NCBI GenBank assembly: GCA_012798185.1
Contig: JAAZNS010000249.1
Span: forward strand, 1-13,097
From: Chloroflexota bacterium
GTDB taxonomy: Bacteria; Chloroflexota; Anaerolineae; Anaerolineales; UBA4823
Direction of reading: 5' to 3'
DNA length: 13,097 nucleotides
Position 1 is the stretch's first letter. Each line of letters begins with the position of its first letter. The translations under genes were made by a program, and so were the position numbers. This document shows positions 6,053 through 13,097 of the stretch, piece by piece. Under the pieces are notes generated by a model. It did no database searches and was not told the DNA's origin. It was given only the letters and a program-made list of their open reading frames with translations.

Positions 6053-7543
6053 GTGTTGTACCGGCAATCTCCAAGTATTATTGTTTATTCTGCAGCAGTA
6101 ATAAGTACTTTGATCGTGTTCGTATACACGATCTGGGTTATTGGTTTTCGCGCCAATCCCGAATATGACATACCCATTTCAAGTTTAGCATTGATCACTT
6201 TACTCTGCATAGCTGTATTTTCGGGTATGTTCCTTGTACTTCAAAAATCGATTAATGCTGATATTCGTCGCGGATGGATGTTTATTATCCTGGCAATAAT
6301 AACCAAATTGATTGGTGAAAGTATTAGTTATTTATTTCTACCAAAACCAGGTGCATTTTTCCCCTCCCAGTTTAGTGATTTTTTCCTCATCCTATATTTC
6401 CCTTTATTTTTTATTGGTATTCTGTCGTTTCCTTTTAAACCGTTGAAACGACAGGAATATTTACTATTCCTTTTAGATTTAGCCATCGTCATGATCACTC
6501 TCGGAATGATATTTTGGTATTTTATTCTGACCCCGATCATTAATTCACAAGAAACCGGATTAATCAAAATAATCTCATTAGCATTCCCGTTGGGCGATCT
6601 TATCCTGCTTGGTGCGCTTGTGATCATCAACCAGAGGGATATCCACACATTCCCTCGGACTTCATTGATTTTCTTGGTTTTGAGTATGATTTTGGCATCT
6701 ATTCCTGATGCAATTTTTTCCTATATTGAAAACGTTCACCTCAGGATGCCATTATCGAATTTGAATATATTTTGGCAAGCTTCAGTGCTTTGCCTGATTT
6801 ATGCAATAACCAATCATATTCACTCTCAACAAAACATCCCGGCAGAGATGAATGCTGATCAAGAGAGAAATCCCAGAATTCAACGGCTTCTCCCCCCTTA
6901 TATTAGTGCCGCAATAGGACCCGTTCTATTAATAGGAATAATCAAACCAAATGCGATTTGTGAACCGCGGTTCAGTGGATTACTTGCCGGGGTTATTATT
7001 CTCATCTGCCTGGTTTATGCAAGACAGCACCTTGTTTTAATGGATAATTACCATCTGTATAAATTCAATCGCAAATTAGCTATAATAGATGGATTGACTA
7101 AAGCCTATAACCGCCAATATTTCAATGAAATTTTCAAAAGATTGGTTGAAGAAGCAAAATATTCGGGGCAACCCCTATCAGTACTGCTCATCGATGTCGA
7201 TGGATTTAAATCTTTCAATGATACTTATGGTCATTTAACTGGTGATAAAGTTTTAAGAACTATTGCAGAAATTCTAGCCAAGCAAATCCGCCAATCAGAT
7301 ATCTTGGCTCGTTATGGTGGAGATGAATTTGTCATAATATTAAAGGATTCAAAAATCGAAGGGGCGCAGAAGATCACTCAAAAAATTCATGCAGCAATCG
7401 AAAATCAATCCATAGAAGGTCGCCCATTAAGAGTAAGTATTGGCGAGGCGGAATTGTGTAACGGCTATTCTCCGGAACAACTGCTGGATGAAGCAGATCG
7501 CAATTTATATCAGCAAAAATCGTTGAAATCGATAAAACGATAA
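6053..7543 (+). CDS. Membrane diguanylate cyclase (GGDEF), second of a tandem pair
   Basis: This 496-residue paralogue of the preceding cyclase has the same order: about ten hydrophobic segments (10-325), then a GGDEF domain (about 342-490). Motifs shared in the membrane part include IRRGWxFI, DFF, KPLKRxE, IVMI, FWYFILxP, PDAxF, and a late GPxLL segment. The cyclase domain has D381 in LLIDVDGFKSFNDTYGH, GGDEF at 422-426 and the inhibitory site R413-Q-S-D416, so it should be active and feedback-inhibited. The start is GTG at 6053, with an in-frame stop just upstream. The TTG at 6056 is the alternative. It lies 275 nt after the first cyclase, behind two palindromic repeats and a candidate promoter, so it is probably transcribed separately. 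Its stop is 16 nt from that of the converging methyltransferase. Divergent membrane loops suggest the two proteins sense different signals. Confidence 0.9.
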   Translation: MLYRQSPSIIVYSAAVISTLIVFVYTIWVIGFRANPEYDIPISSLALITLLCIAVFSGMFLVLQKSINADIRRGWMFIILAIITKLIGESISYLFLPKPGAFFPSQFSDFFLILYFPLFFIGILSFPFKPLKRQEYLLFLLDLAIVMITLGMIFWYFILTPIINSQETGLIKIISLAFPLGDLILLGALVIINQRDIHTFPRTSLIFLVLSMILASIPDAIFSYIENVHLRMPLSNLNIFWQASVLCLIYAITNHIHSQQNIPAEMNADQERNPRIQRLLPPYISAAIGPVLLIGIIKPNAICEPRFSGLLAGVIILICLVYARQHLVLMDNYHLYKFNRKLAIIDGLTKAYNRQYFNEIFKRLVEEAKYSGQPLSVLLIDVDGFKSFNDTYGHLTGDKVLRTIAEILAKQIRQSDILARYGGDEFVIILKDSKIEGAQKITQKIHAAIENQSIEGRPLRVSIGEAELCNGYSPEQLLDEADRNLYQQKSLKSIKR

Positions 7544-7559
7544 TCAAACATCGATATGA

Positions 7560-8756
7560 TTATTCATACCTGGTTTTTTCTGGAAAAGAAACAATAACAA
7601 TCGGTTTCCCCATTAATTGCGTTAAAAAGACAACTCTCTCTTCATTGCCTTGTAATCTCAATTCCCGGATAAGGGTTTCTGGTACTAGAGGCGAACCTCG
7701 TTTTTTGATCGTCACCCTGCCAACCCCGCGTTCCCGCAGATAAACACGTAAGCGCTTCAAACCAAATGGAAACCAATCTTCAATTTCCCACACTCTGGCA
7801 AAAGGGGTTATTTCCAGATGATCGCTCGTTAAATAGGCAATCGCTGGGTCAAGCTGCCTGGCGCCAATTTGTGTGCCTAGCAGCGCTACCAATCCTGCCC
7901 TTAGAATAGAAGGGTCAGGTTCATAAAGGTATGCAAGAGGTCTAGAAAGAGGCAGCGCATCAGGGCATTCGCCGCATATTGTATACCTGCCAGGTAATAA
8001 AGTAGCTCTGCGCTGTGTGGTCTTGAAAGAACCAAACCAAAGGACAGCTTCTTTTAGCTCGCCATGCAATGAAATAAATTCGACTTCTGCATTATAGGAG
8101 CGGACTTCGTTTAAATCGACACCCGGGGAAATTTTAACCCCCAAAGTGGGATAAACTTTTAACCAATCATTGATCACGTTAAGCGGAGGGTGATAATCAT
8201 AGACCGAAAAAATCCGTCTCTCGCCTTTCCGCCGGGCAGGATCGAAAAAACAAGCGATTTTTTCTGCCTTAGATGAAAATCGTAATGGAATACCCTTATA
8301 TAAATCAGCCCGGAAAAACACAGTCCGATTTTGCAGCCCCAGGTTTTCAGCATTTGCACGCGCCATCACCAATCGTAAATGATCGATATCCAACCCAATG
8401 GTGAATACAACTTCTGCCAATCCCAGCGTATCGCTGCCAATCGAGCATCCCAGGTCTAGTGCGGTATCAAAGCCAGCATACCTTGCCGCGCGGTAAACGG
8501 CAATTTCCCATCCCGAAGCTTGCTGCAAAGCTTGGCGGGTGAAAAACATCTTCTGCGCAAAAGGAAATTTTTGAGCAGCCTCTCGGCGAAGAATAGCCGT
8601 TTCCAGTGCAGCACGCACGATTTCAGCTGGGAAGCGCCGTTCAATCATCTGAAAATGACGTAAAAAATCCTCTTCGCGTGGATTTAAATTGGCAGCCAAT
8701 TCCAGGGCATCAATCCCCATTGGGGTGTGCAGTAATTTAAAACTTTCGATATTCAT
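7560..8756 (-). CDS. Class I SAM-dependent methyltransferase with THUMP-like domain
   Basis: This 398-residue protein matches the methyltransferases that carry a ferredoxin-like (PG_1098-type) and a C-terminal THUMP-like domain (PF18096). The N-terminal helical part (1-90) precedes a Rossmann fold with SAM motif I LDLGCSIGSDT (100-110), acidic D123 in GLDID and D151 in RADLY. The catalytic-loop motif is FDPARR at 171-176, in place of the NPPY of N-methyltransferases, followed by KISPGVD at 208-214. The C-terminal part contains LAYLYEPDPSILRAGLV (274-290), QLDPAIAYLTSD (301-312) and GRVTIKKRGSPLVPE (346-360), all typical of the THUMP-like region. By analogy it probably modifies RNA, but the target nucleotide is unknown. 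There is no good Shine-Dalgarno sequence before the ATG; a near-perfect palindrome ends 8 nt upstream. It lies 127 nt downstream of the oxidoreductase gene. Confidence 0.85.
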   Translation of the reverse strand: MNIESFKLLHTPMGIDALELAANLNPREEDFLRHFQMIERRFPAEIVRAALETAILRREAAQKFPFAQKMFFTRQALQQASGWEIAVYRAARYAGFDTALDLGCSIGSDTLGLAEVVFTIGLDIDHLRLVMARANAENLGLQNRTVFFRADLYKGIPLRFSSKAEKIACFFDPARRKGERRIFSVYDYHPPLNVINDWLKVYPTLGVKISPGVDLNEVRSYNAEVEFISLHGELKEAVLWFGSFKTTQRRATLLPGRYTICGECPDALPLSRPLAYLYEPDPSILRAGLVALLGTQIGARQLDPAIAYLTSDHLEITPFARVWEIEDWFPFGLKRLRVYLRERGVGRVTIKKRGSPLVPETLIRELRLQGNEERVVFLTQLMGKPIVIVSFPEKTRYE

Positions 8757-8763
8757 ATCGATA

Positions 8764-8782
8764 TTAAGGAAAATTTCTTTAA
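8764..8782. promoter_or_regulatory. 19-bp palindrome just upstream of the methyltransferase gene
   Basis: TTAAGGAAAATTTCTTTAA is self-complementary at eight of nine pairs around a central A, with a G/T at the fifth pair. It lies 7 nt from the methyltransferase ATG, where a repressor would block transcription or initiation. With almost no loop it fits a DNA operator better than an RNA hairpin. The binding protein is unknown. Confidence 0.35.
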
Positions 8783-8883
8783 ATAATCAGAAAGAACAAC
8801 CATCGAAATGTGACAAATTCAATTTTGAAATATCCAACTTTCAGCCTAATAAATGAACAACAATTTACTGATCCCAAATACCC

Positions 8884-10176
8884 TTATCGATTCATCATCA
8901 ATCGGGCTGCCCGCCTGCCGATTTCCACGGCGAAATTTGTTCCCCTGTCCCAGGGATATACCTGGCTCATACTGGCAAAATACAGTCCGGGTATTGGAGT
9001 GGAGATCGATGGGATATTCCTAGAGTGGTTTAATAATGGCACCGGTTGGGCGTAGCGTGTCCGCCATAACCAGCTTTTACGTACCCAATCCGGCTTGAAA
9101 TCAGGGTTTATGCGGGAAAGGGAAGGAAGGAACCTTTGCAGCAATTCATCCTGGGTTAGAACAAAATGTTCGTGGTCGGTTTCCAGGTAATCCCCCAAAT
9201 ACACAAGATGGTCACCGCCGTAATGCTCCGGGGGTAAGTAGTTTGTATGTTCTACCAAAGCTAAAAACGGGTAGCCGGCAGATTTTGGCAGGTTATACCA
9301 GTAATAACCTTCTTTAGAAAGCTGCTGATTTAATGCCAGCACCATCACCACTGCACCCATACTCTTTAAATCGAGCAAACCTTGTAAATACTGCGGCGGG
9401 AGCTGTGGCGCCAGGCGGGCTAACAATGCTGGCGATGTGGTTACCAAAACCTGATCATAATGGTTTTCTCCCTGCGGAGTGATTGTTGTAATGCATCCAT
9501 CGACCGAAGGAGATAGCAAACTAACGGGCGATGATAGATAAAGCGAAACGCCCATCGTTTTTAATTTACTGGCAAATTGATCGGCAAATGCCTGAAATCC
9601 CCCTTGAAAAGTGCCCAAACGGGTTGTGCGGGCTTTTAAGCGCGCCCACATCCATGCCATATTCACCTGTTTGGCATACCGCTCACCGAATTTCCCCACC
9701 ACCAATGGCTCCCACATCATTTCATAATTCCGGTCGCCGCCCCATTTACGCATCCATTGCTCGACGGTGAATTTCTCCAAAGCCTGCCAGTTATTGGTTA
9801 GGCGTAAAAATAATGTGACCAAACCGAAGCGGGCTTTTCGAAAACCAAATCCCAACCCCGGAAACAGAATTGCTGAGAAAATCGAATCCAGAGGGTAGAA
9901 TCGGTCTTTATGAAAGACGACGGTATACGGCCGGGGGAATATTACTTTCTCCTGCCAGCCTAATTCACGGATCAATTCCAGCATATATTTATCGCTTGCG
10001 AACCAATGATGGTAATAGCGCTCGAGCGACCAATCCCAATGTGGCTCTTTGAAGCCGGCTGCTAATCCGCCGACGTAATCTTCCGCCTCATATAACGTAA
10101 CCGTATTACCACCTTTTATCAAATCATAGGCGGCTGCTAACCCGCCGATGCCTGCACCTAAGACTGCAATATTCAT
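8884..10176 (-). CDS. NAD(P)/FAD-dependent oxidoreductase, protoporphyrinogen-oxidase-like
   Basis: This 430-residue flavoprotein belongs to the amine-oxidase/PPOX-like superfamily. The N-terminal dinucleotide fold has GAGIGG at 7-12 and acidic E30 in TLYEAEDYVGGLAAG, the usual FAD-binding arrangement. LERYYHHWF (51-59) is a signature I recall from the subgroup found in polysaccharide and lipid gene clusters. The C-terminal FAD segment PGLYFASMSQVYPWDRGTNF (396-415) and the following AVEIGRRAA close the fold. No signal peptide or membrane helix is obvious. The ATG lies 4 nt after the stop of the flippase-like gene, with GGAGG (10192-10196) inside the end of that gene, so the two are almost certainly co-transcribed. 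The substrate cannot be deduced. No haem genes are nearby, so true protoporphyrinogen oxidase activity is unlikely, while a lipid or isoprenoid substrate is plausible. Confidence 0.87.
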   Translation of the reverse strand: MNIAVLGAGIGGLAAAYDLIKGGNTVTLYEAEDYVGGLAAGFKEPHWDWSLERYYHHWFASDKYMLELIRELGWQEKVIFPRPYTVVFHKDRFYPLDSIFSAILFPGLGFGFRKARFGLVTLFLRLTNNWQALEKFTVEQWMRKWGGDRNYEMMWEPLVVGKFGERYAKQVNMAWMWARLKARTTRLGTFQGGFQAFADQFASKLKTMGVSLYLSSPVSLLSPSVDGCITTITPQGENHYDQVLVTTSPALLARLAPQLPPQYLQGLLDLKSMGAVVMVLALNQQLSKEGYYWYNLPKSAGYPFLALVEHTNYLPPEHYGGDHLVYLGDYLETDHEHFVLTQDELLQRFLPSLSRINPDFKPDWVRKSWLWRTRYAQPVPLLNHSRNIPSISTPIPGLYFASMSQVYPWDRGTNFAVEIGRRAARLMMNR

Positions 10177-10180
10177 CGAT

Positions 10181-11188
10181 TTATTCTGCTGCCTCCAAAT
10201 CTCTCATTCGCTTATCCCACTTAATCCCCTCTCGCGCCATGTAGTATGCACCTAAAATCGTAATAGGCGCCCAAAGCGCAATATGTAAGACAACGGTATA
10301 CCCTGCTGCAACTGCTTTGGGTACGCCATAAGCAGCCAATACGGCAATTCCGGGGGCATCAAATGTCCCCACATATCCTGGCGCCGAAGGGATGGTTGTT
10401 GCCAGGTTGACAATACCGTTCATTAACATCAACGCAAAAAAGCTTACCTGGAAAGGAAACGCGTGCATCACGAACCAGTATTTCCCGGTTTCAAACAGCC
10501 AAATAACCACCGAAGTGACAAAAACCATCCAGGCATCCCGCGGTGATCGCAGCGAAACCAATCCATCTAGAAAACGGCGTGTCAGACTCATCCCTTTCTC
10601 TCGAAAGCGTTCCGGCATTAATCGTTGGAACAAAGCATTCACGATTTTCTCTGTCCTTTGAGGAAACATGGCTGCCAACATGAATACCAATAATGCGCCC
10701 ATAAAAGCAATCGTTCCCCAAACTGCCAGGCTTTGAATATTACCAATAAAACCCGAATCTGAGGTTAGCTTTGCCAGTTCGGGAAGATTAACGAAGATGA
10801 ATGCTAGCATCACCACGCCATCGAAAACCCGCTCTACGATGATTGTCGCCAGGGAAGCTGATATTGGCACGCTTTCCTGTCTCTTCAGAATATAGGCACG
10901 TAATACTTCGCCCGCCCGCGCTGGATAGATATTATTGCCCATGTAACCAATTGCCACGATGGGAAACATTACCCGGGTTGGTATCTTCTTTACCGGCCGG
11001 AGCAGATAATGCCAGCGCCAAGCGCGTCCCCATACTGCCAAAAAATATACGCCTATACCAGGGATAAGCCACCAATAGTTCGCTGTTTTTAATGCCTTCC
11101 CAAAATCTTGCAGAGGAAGCCCTCGTACTGTATAGTATAAAAATACCAGGCTGATCAGTATCCCCAGCCAGAATTGCCATCGTTTCAT
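10181..11188 (-). CDS. Flippase-like / LPG-synthase transmembrane family protein (UPF0104)
   Basis: This 335-residue polytopic membrane protein belongs to the lysylphosphatidylglycerol synthase TM-region family (PF03706, UPF0104, TIGR00374). Hydrophobic segments lie near 5-22, 40-55, 72-88, 122-136, 152-174, 220-240, 248-264, 280-296 and 300-317. The family signatures are present: NNIYPARAGEVLRAY at 85-99, IVERVFDG at 117-124 and PSAPGYVGTFDA at 267-278. The cytosolic aminoacyl-transfer domain of MprF is absent, so this is the stand-alone membrane form. Such proteins are thought to move or help synthesise lipid-linked intermediates, although few have been tested. It is the first gene of a unit with the FAD oxidoreductase, 4 nt downstream. 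The region before its ATG has GGGA as a weak ribosome-binding site, and palindrome copy 3 fills most of the 146-nt divergent spacer. Confidence 0.88.
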   Translation of the reverse strand: MKRWQFWLGILISLVFLYYTVRGLPLQDFGKALKTANYWWLIPGIGVYFLAVWGRAWRWHYLLRPVKKIPTRVMFPIVAIGYMGNNIYPARAGEVLRAYILKRQESVPISASLATIIVERVFDGVVMLAFIFVNLPELAKLTSDSGFIGNIQSLAVWGTIAFMGALLVFMLAAMFPQRTEKIVNALFQRLMPERFREKGMSLTRRFLDGLVSLRSPRDAWMVFVTSVVIWLFETGKYWFVMHAFPFQVSFFALMLMNGIVNLATTIPSAPGYVGTFDAPGIAVLAAYGVPKAVAAGYTVVLHIALWAPITILGAYYMAREGIKWDKRMRDLEAAE

Positions 11189-11227
11189 ACCAAAATTCCC
11201 ATCATTAAACCCAAAAATGTAATCGCA

Positions 11228-11309
11228 TGTAACTGCTCAAGCGATGGTGGTAAAGCCCCATATTTTAGAGGTAATTCGGGACCTCACCCAAACTGGCTGA
11301 GAAGCTACA
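11228..11309 (-). repeat. Imperfect palindromic repeat, copy 3 (82 bp, long form)
   Basis: The ends are TGTAACTGCTCA (11228-11239) and TGAGAAGCTACA (11298-11309), imperfect inverted copies of each other. The element aligns with the reverse complement of copy 1 on both flanks and differs from it by 29 extra central nt. Those contain a separate hairpin, GAGGT-AATTCGGG-ACCTC (11268-11285). Reading on the minus strand also gives CTCAGCCA as in copy 2. It occupies more than half of the divergent spacer between the flippase-like gene and the Ig-like/propeller gene. Confidence 0.75.
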
Positions 11310-11322
11310 ATCAGTCATCCAT

Positions 11323-11328
11323 TATAAT
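11323..11328 (+). promoter_or_regulatory. Perfect -10 hexamer predicting a leaderless transcript
   Basis: TATAAT at 11323-11328 is a consensus -10 box. With standard spacing, transcription would start at about 11335, which is the A of the ATG. No Shine-Dalgarno sequence precedes that ATG, which agrees with a leaderless message. The -35 position (about 11300-11305) is not consensus and falls within the right arm of palindrome copy 3. Confidence 0.4.
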
Positions 11329-11334
11329 TGGTTT

Positions 11335-12738
11335 ATGAGCAGGCGGGGCAGGTTGATAGTAATTGGCATTATGATAGCTGTGCTAATCGCGGGATTGGTG
11401 TATTGGCTGGAAATACCCCGCGTCGTTGAAATATCTCCCCCAGATGGCGTAAAAAATGTATCGGCAGGTGAAGTTATTCGATTAACTTTCTCCCATTCCA
11501 TGGATAGGAAATCAGTTTCCGATCGTCTGGAAATTGAGCCCCAAATAACTGGAAAAGGAGTCTGGCACGATAATTCTTATGTATTCACACCCGATCTGCC
11601 ATGGCAAAATAACACGAAATACCATATCCATTTAGCAAAAGGTGTCAGGTCTAATACCTGGTTTAAATTACCACTGACCGGTGAAATCATTTGGTCGTTT
11701 ACCATAGAAGATCCATTAATCGCATATCTGCATCCTGCCGATGGATCCGCGCAAATTTTTACTATCAATCCAACAAGCGGTGAACAAAAACAGATTACTG
11801 ATATTTCTGGAGAAGTATTAGATTTTAATGTCAGCGCGGACGGAACGATGATTTATTACAGCGCAAGTTTTTACGGAAAAGGCAGCGCCATATACCGTCT
11901 CGCCCGTAATTCCGGAAAGTCCGATTTATTGGTGGATTGTCCATTGGTTCTCTGCCGGGCTCCTCAAGTATCTCCCAAAAGCGACTATTTAGCGTTTGAG
12001 CGCACCCCCCTTTCACAAAATGAACCATCCGGAAAATCGCAGGTTTGGATTGCAGAGATTCTACCAGAGGGAATAGGCACCAATCAAAATCCGCTTCCAT
12101 CAAAACCGGCAGGGAATCCCAACCACCAAACTCTTCAACCTTTATGGTCTTCACATGGATGGTTAGCGTATTACGATCAGACTGAAGCCGTTTATTTCAT
12201 TCAAACTCCATCCGGGGAAGTAATTAACCGCTTTCCCAGCGAGACAGGTCAGCCAGGAGATTGGGATCCTTCCGAGAAGAGTTTTATCTTTCCCGAATTT
12301 ATTATCGCACCGCAGTCATCTGCCTCTCTTGGAGATTTAAACCCCATCCCCTCCAGCCATCTGCTGCGGTATTACATCGACAACGAAAAAACAACCGACC
12401 TGACGAAAATGGATTTCCTTGAAGACAGCGCCCCTAAATTTTCTCCGAATGGCAAATCGCTGGTTTTCGCCCGCAAGTATCTGGATATCGCGCGGTGGAC
12501 CCCGGGCAGGCAAATATGGATCATGTCTCTGTCGGATGAAAAAGCTGTCGCAATCACCGACGAACCGCACTACAACCATTATGATTTCACCTGGAAACCC
12601 GACAGCCAGCAAATTGCCTACGTTCGCTTCGATCAAACTACCTTGACCGAGTCGCCTGAAATTTGGCTGACCAACTTAGATGGTTCCGGTCAACAGCTTC
12701 TGGTGCGCAATGGCTATGCCCCGCAATGGATACCCTGA
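11335..12738 (+). CDS. Membrane-anchored Ig-like (Big_5) and TolB/WD40-type beta-propeller protein
   Basis: This 467-residue protein starts with a basic MSRRGR followed by a hydrophobic anchor at 7-25, so the rest should lie outside the membrane. Residues about 29-125 form a bacterial Ig-like domain of the Big_5 type (PF13205). It begins PRVVEISPPDGVKNVSAGEV and contains LTFSHSMD and a later YVFTPDLPWQNNTKYHI. Residues about 127-467 carry PD40/TolB-like blade motifs: FNVSADGTMIYYS (164-176), PQVSPKSDYLAFE (210-222), PLWSSHGWLAYYD (269-281), WDPSEKSFIFPE (310-321), PKFSPNGKSLVFAR (367-380) and FTWKPDSQQIAYVRF (418-432). These are enough for a roughly six-bladed propeller. No catalytic residues are apparent, so a binding or scaffold role at the cell surface is the likeliest reading. 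The ATG lacks a ribosome-binding site but has TATAAT 6 nt upstream. It diverges from the flippase-like gene. Confidence 0.85.
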   Translation: MSRRGRLIVIGIMIAVLIAGLVYWLEIPRVVEISPPDGVKNVSAGEVIRLTFSHSMDRKSVSDRLEIEPQITGKGVWHDNSYVFTPDLPWQNNTKYHIHLAKGVRSNTWFKLPLTGEIIWSFTIEDPLIAYLHPADGSAQIFTINPTSGEQKQITDISGEVLDFNVSADGTMIYYSASFYGKGSAIYRLARNSGKSDLLVDCPLVLCRAPQVSPKSDYLAFERTPLSQNEPSGKSQVWIAEILPEGIGTNQNPLPSKPAGNPNHQTLQPLWSSHGWLAYYDQTEAVYFIQTPSGEVINRFPSETGQPGDWDPSEKSFIFPEFIIAPQSSASLGDLNPIPSSHLLRYYIDNEKTTDLTKMDFLEDSAPKFSPNGKSLVFARKYLDIARWTPGRQIWIMSLSDEKAVAITDEPHYNHYDFTWKPDSQQIAYVRFDQTTLTESPEIWLTNLDGSGQQLLVRNGYAPQWIP

Positions 12739-12997
12739 TAAATGGCGTATCTGTAATTCTCTCAACCAGAATCCTCCCGCTTTGTTATTTTTCGCATCTT
12801 TACACCTCTTTACAAATATTCCTACACTTCTTTAACATCCCCTTTATATTTTTCATACATTCTCGCCGTATACTGGGCATTAAAAAATTACATTAAATAA
12901 ATAAGAGAAAACCAATGATATTTTTTGATGAAGACATAACGATTATATGCCGTCGTATTTACTCATCACGTATTACTTACAGGCTTTTTCACTTGGT

Positions 12998-13037
12998 CTG
13001 ATTATTAAAAACTAACACCTATAACCTGATTATTAAA
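12998..13037 (+). repeat. Pair of 12-bp direct repeats
   Basis: CTGATTATTAAA occurs at 12998-13009 and exactly again at 13026-13037, 28 nt start to start, close to two and two-thirds helical turns. They lie about 60-100 nt before the presumed start of the next gene and could be binding sites for a regulator. AT-rich composition raises the chance of coincidence. Confidence 0.4.
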
Positions 13038-13082
13038 CACGAATTACTATTAATAATATTTTACCGTTGCTAAATTTCGGGT

Positions 13083-13088
13083 GAGGAG
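13083..13088 (+). promoter_or_regulatory. Ribosome-binding site of a gene starting beyond the window
   Basis: GAGGAG at 13083-13088 is followed by nine bases to the end of the window, the spacing at which a start codon is expected. No other such purine run occurs in this spacer. The coding sequence itself is not visible. Confidence 0.5.
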
Positions 13089-13097
13089 AAAAAGATA

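Larger units (their letters stand above)
12739..13097. other. AT-rich intergenic region at the right end
   Basis: I see no supported gene in these 359 bases. Frames crossing the end of the previous gene are shadows. A 28-codon frame at 12915-13001 has only weak support. No hairpin with a T-run follows the propeller gene. The right part is strongly AT-rich, contains a pair of 12-bp direct repeats, and ends in a ribosome-binding sequence, so it is probably the control region of the next plus-strand gene. Confidence 0.6.

Noticed and set aside
8810..9055. Plus-strand open frame of 81 codons
   Set aside because: Most of it lies opposite the C-terminal coding region of the FAD oxidoreductase, including its conserved FAD segment. 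It has no family resemblance and no ribosome-binding site.
11185..11205. Six-residue upstream frame (MMGILV) whose TGA overlaps the flippase ATG
   Set aside because: The overlap would allow coupling, but such short frames are common by chance and there is no convincing ribosome-binding site for it.
12663..12896. Plus-strand frame of 77 codons running past the end of the propeller gene
   Set aside because: It starts inside the propeller gene in another frame and continues into AT-rich DNA, which explains its Phe/Ile-rich end. There is no independent support.
140..12944. ATAACGATT at 140-148, 292-300 and 12936-12944 as a possible regulator site
   Set aside because: The word is short and all copies lie in AT-rich DNA. 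Spacing and orientation relative to genes are inconsistent.
12915..13001. A 28-codon frame in the right-hand spacer
   Set aside because: Only a weak AAGAG-like sequence precedes it, and it is short, AT-rich and unlike anything I recognise. It overlaps the first direct repeat.

Overview
The window looks like a chromosomal segment of a member of the Chloroflexota, most likely class Anaerolineae. This is inferred from the gene families recalled as common there: a HerA-like ATPase with a C-terminal coiled coil, polytopic-membrane GGDEF proteins, a THUMP-like methyltransferase, a PPOX-like FAD oxidoreductase beside a flippase-like protein, and an Ig-like/TolB-type propeller protein. Base composition is moderate, with AT-rich spacers. 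No rRNA, tRNA, CRISPR array, transposase or phage gene was seen. Nine complete protein genes fill most of the window and none looks broken.

Layout. A putative zinc metalloprotease of the SprA-related family (318-941, +) converges on a two-gene minus-strand operon: a HerA-like ATPase (4009-1460) followed 26 nt later by an ATC-hydrolase-family protein (1433-948). Divergent from the ATPase are two paralogous membrane diguanylate cyclases in tandem (4284-5777 and 6053-7543, +). Both have an intact GGDEF motif and an intact RxxD inhibitory site. A second minus-strand group follows: a flippase-like membrane protein (11188-10181), an FAD-dependent oxidoreductase 4 nt downstream (10176-8884), and a SAM methyltransferase with THUMP-like domains 127 nt further on (8756-7560). 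The last gene is a membrane-anchored Ig-like plus beta-propeller protein (11335-12738, +). The window ends at a purine-rich ribosome-binding site, so another plus-strand gene probably starts just outside.

How the genes may work together. The two cyclases would make c-di-GMP in response to membrane signals. The flippase/oxidoreductase pair points to lipid-linked or envelope metabolism. The ATPase/ATC-hydrolase pair is probably one transcription unit, but its function is not known.

The most interesting unexplained signal is a family of small imperfect palindromes in the spacers. Three copies (4091-4143, 5778-5816, 11228-11309) share TGTAACT.CTCA-like arms, and all three have a mispair at the same stem position. 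Two of them align to each other on both flanks of a 29-nt length difference. A different palindrome of the TGAGCG...CGCTTCG type lies 13 nt from the second copy. Two genes also share an exact 15-bp sequence over their ribosome-binding sites.
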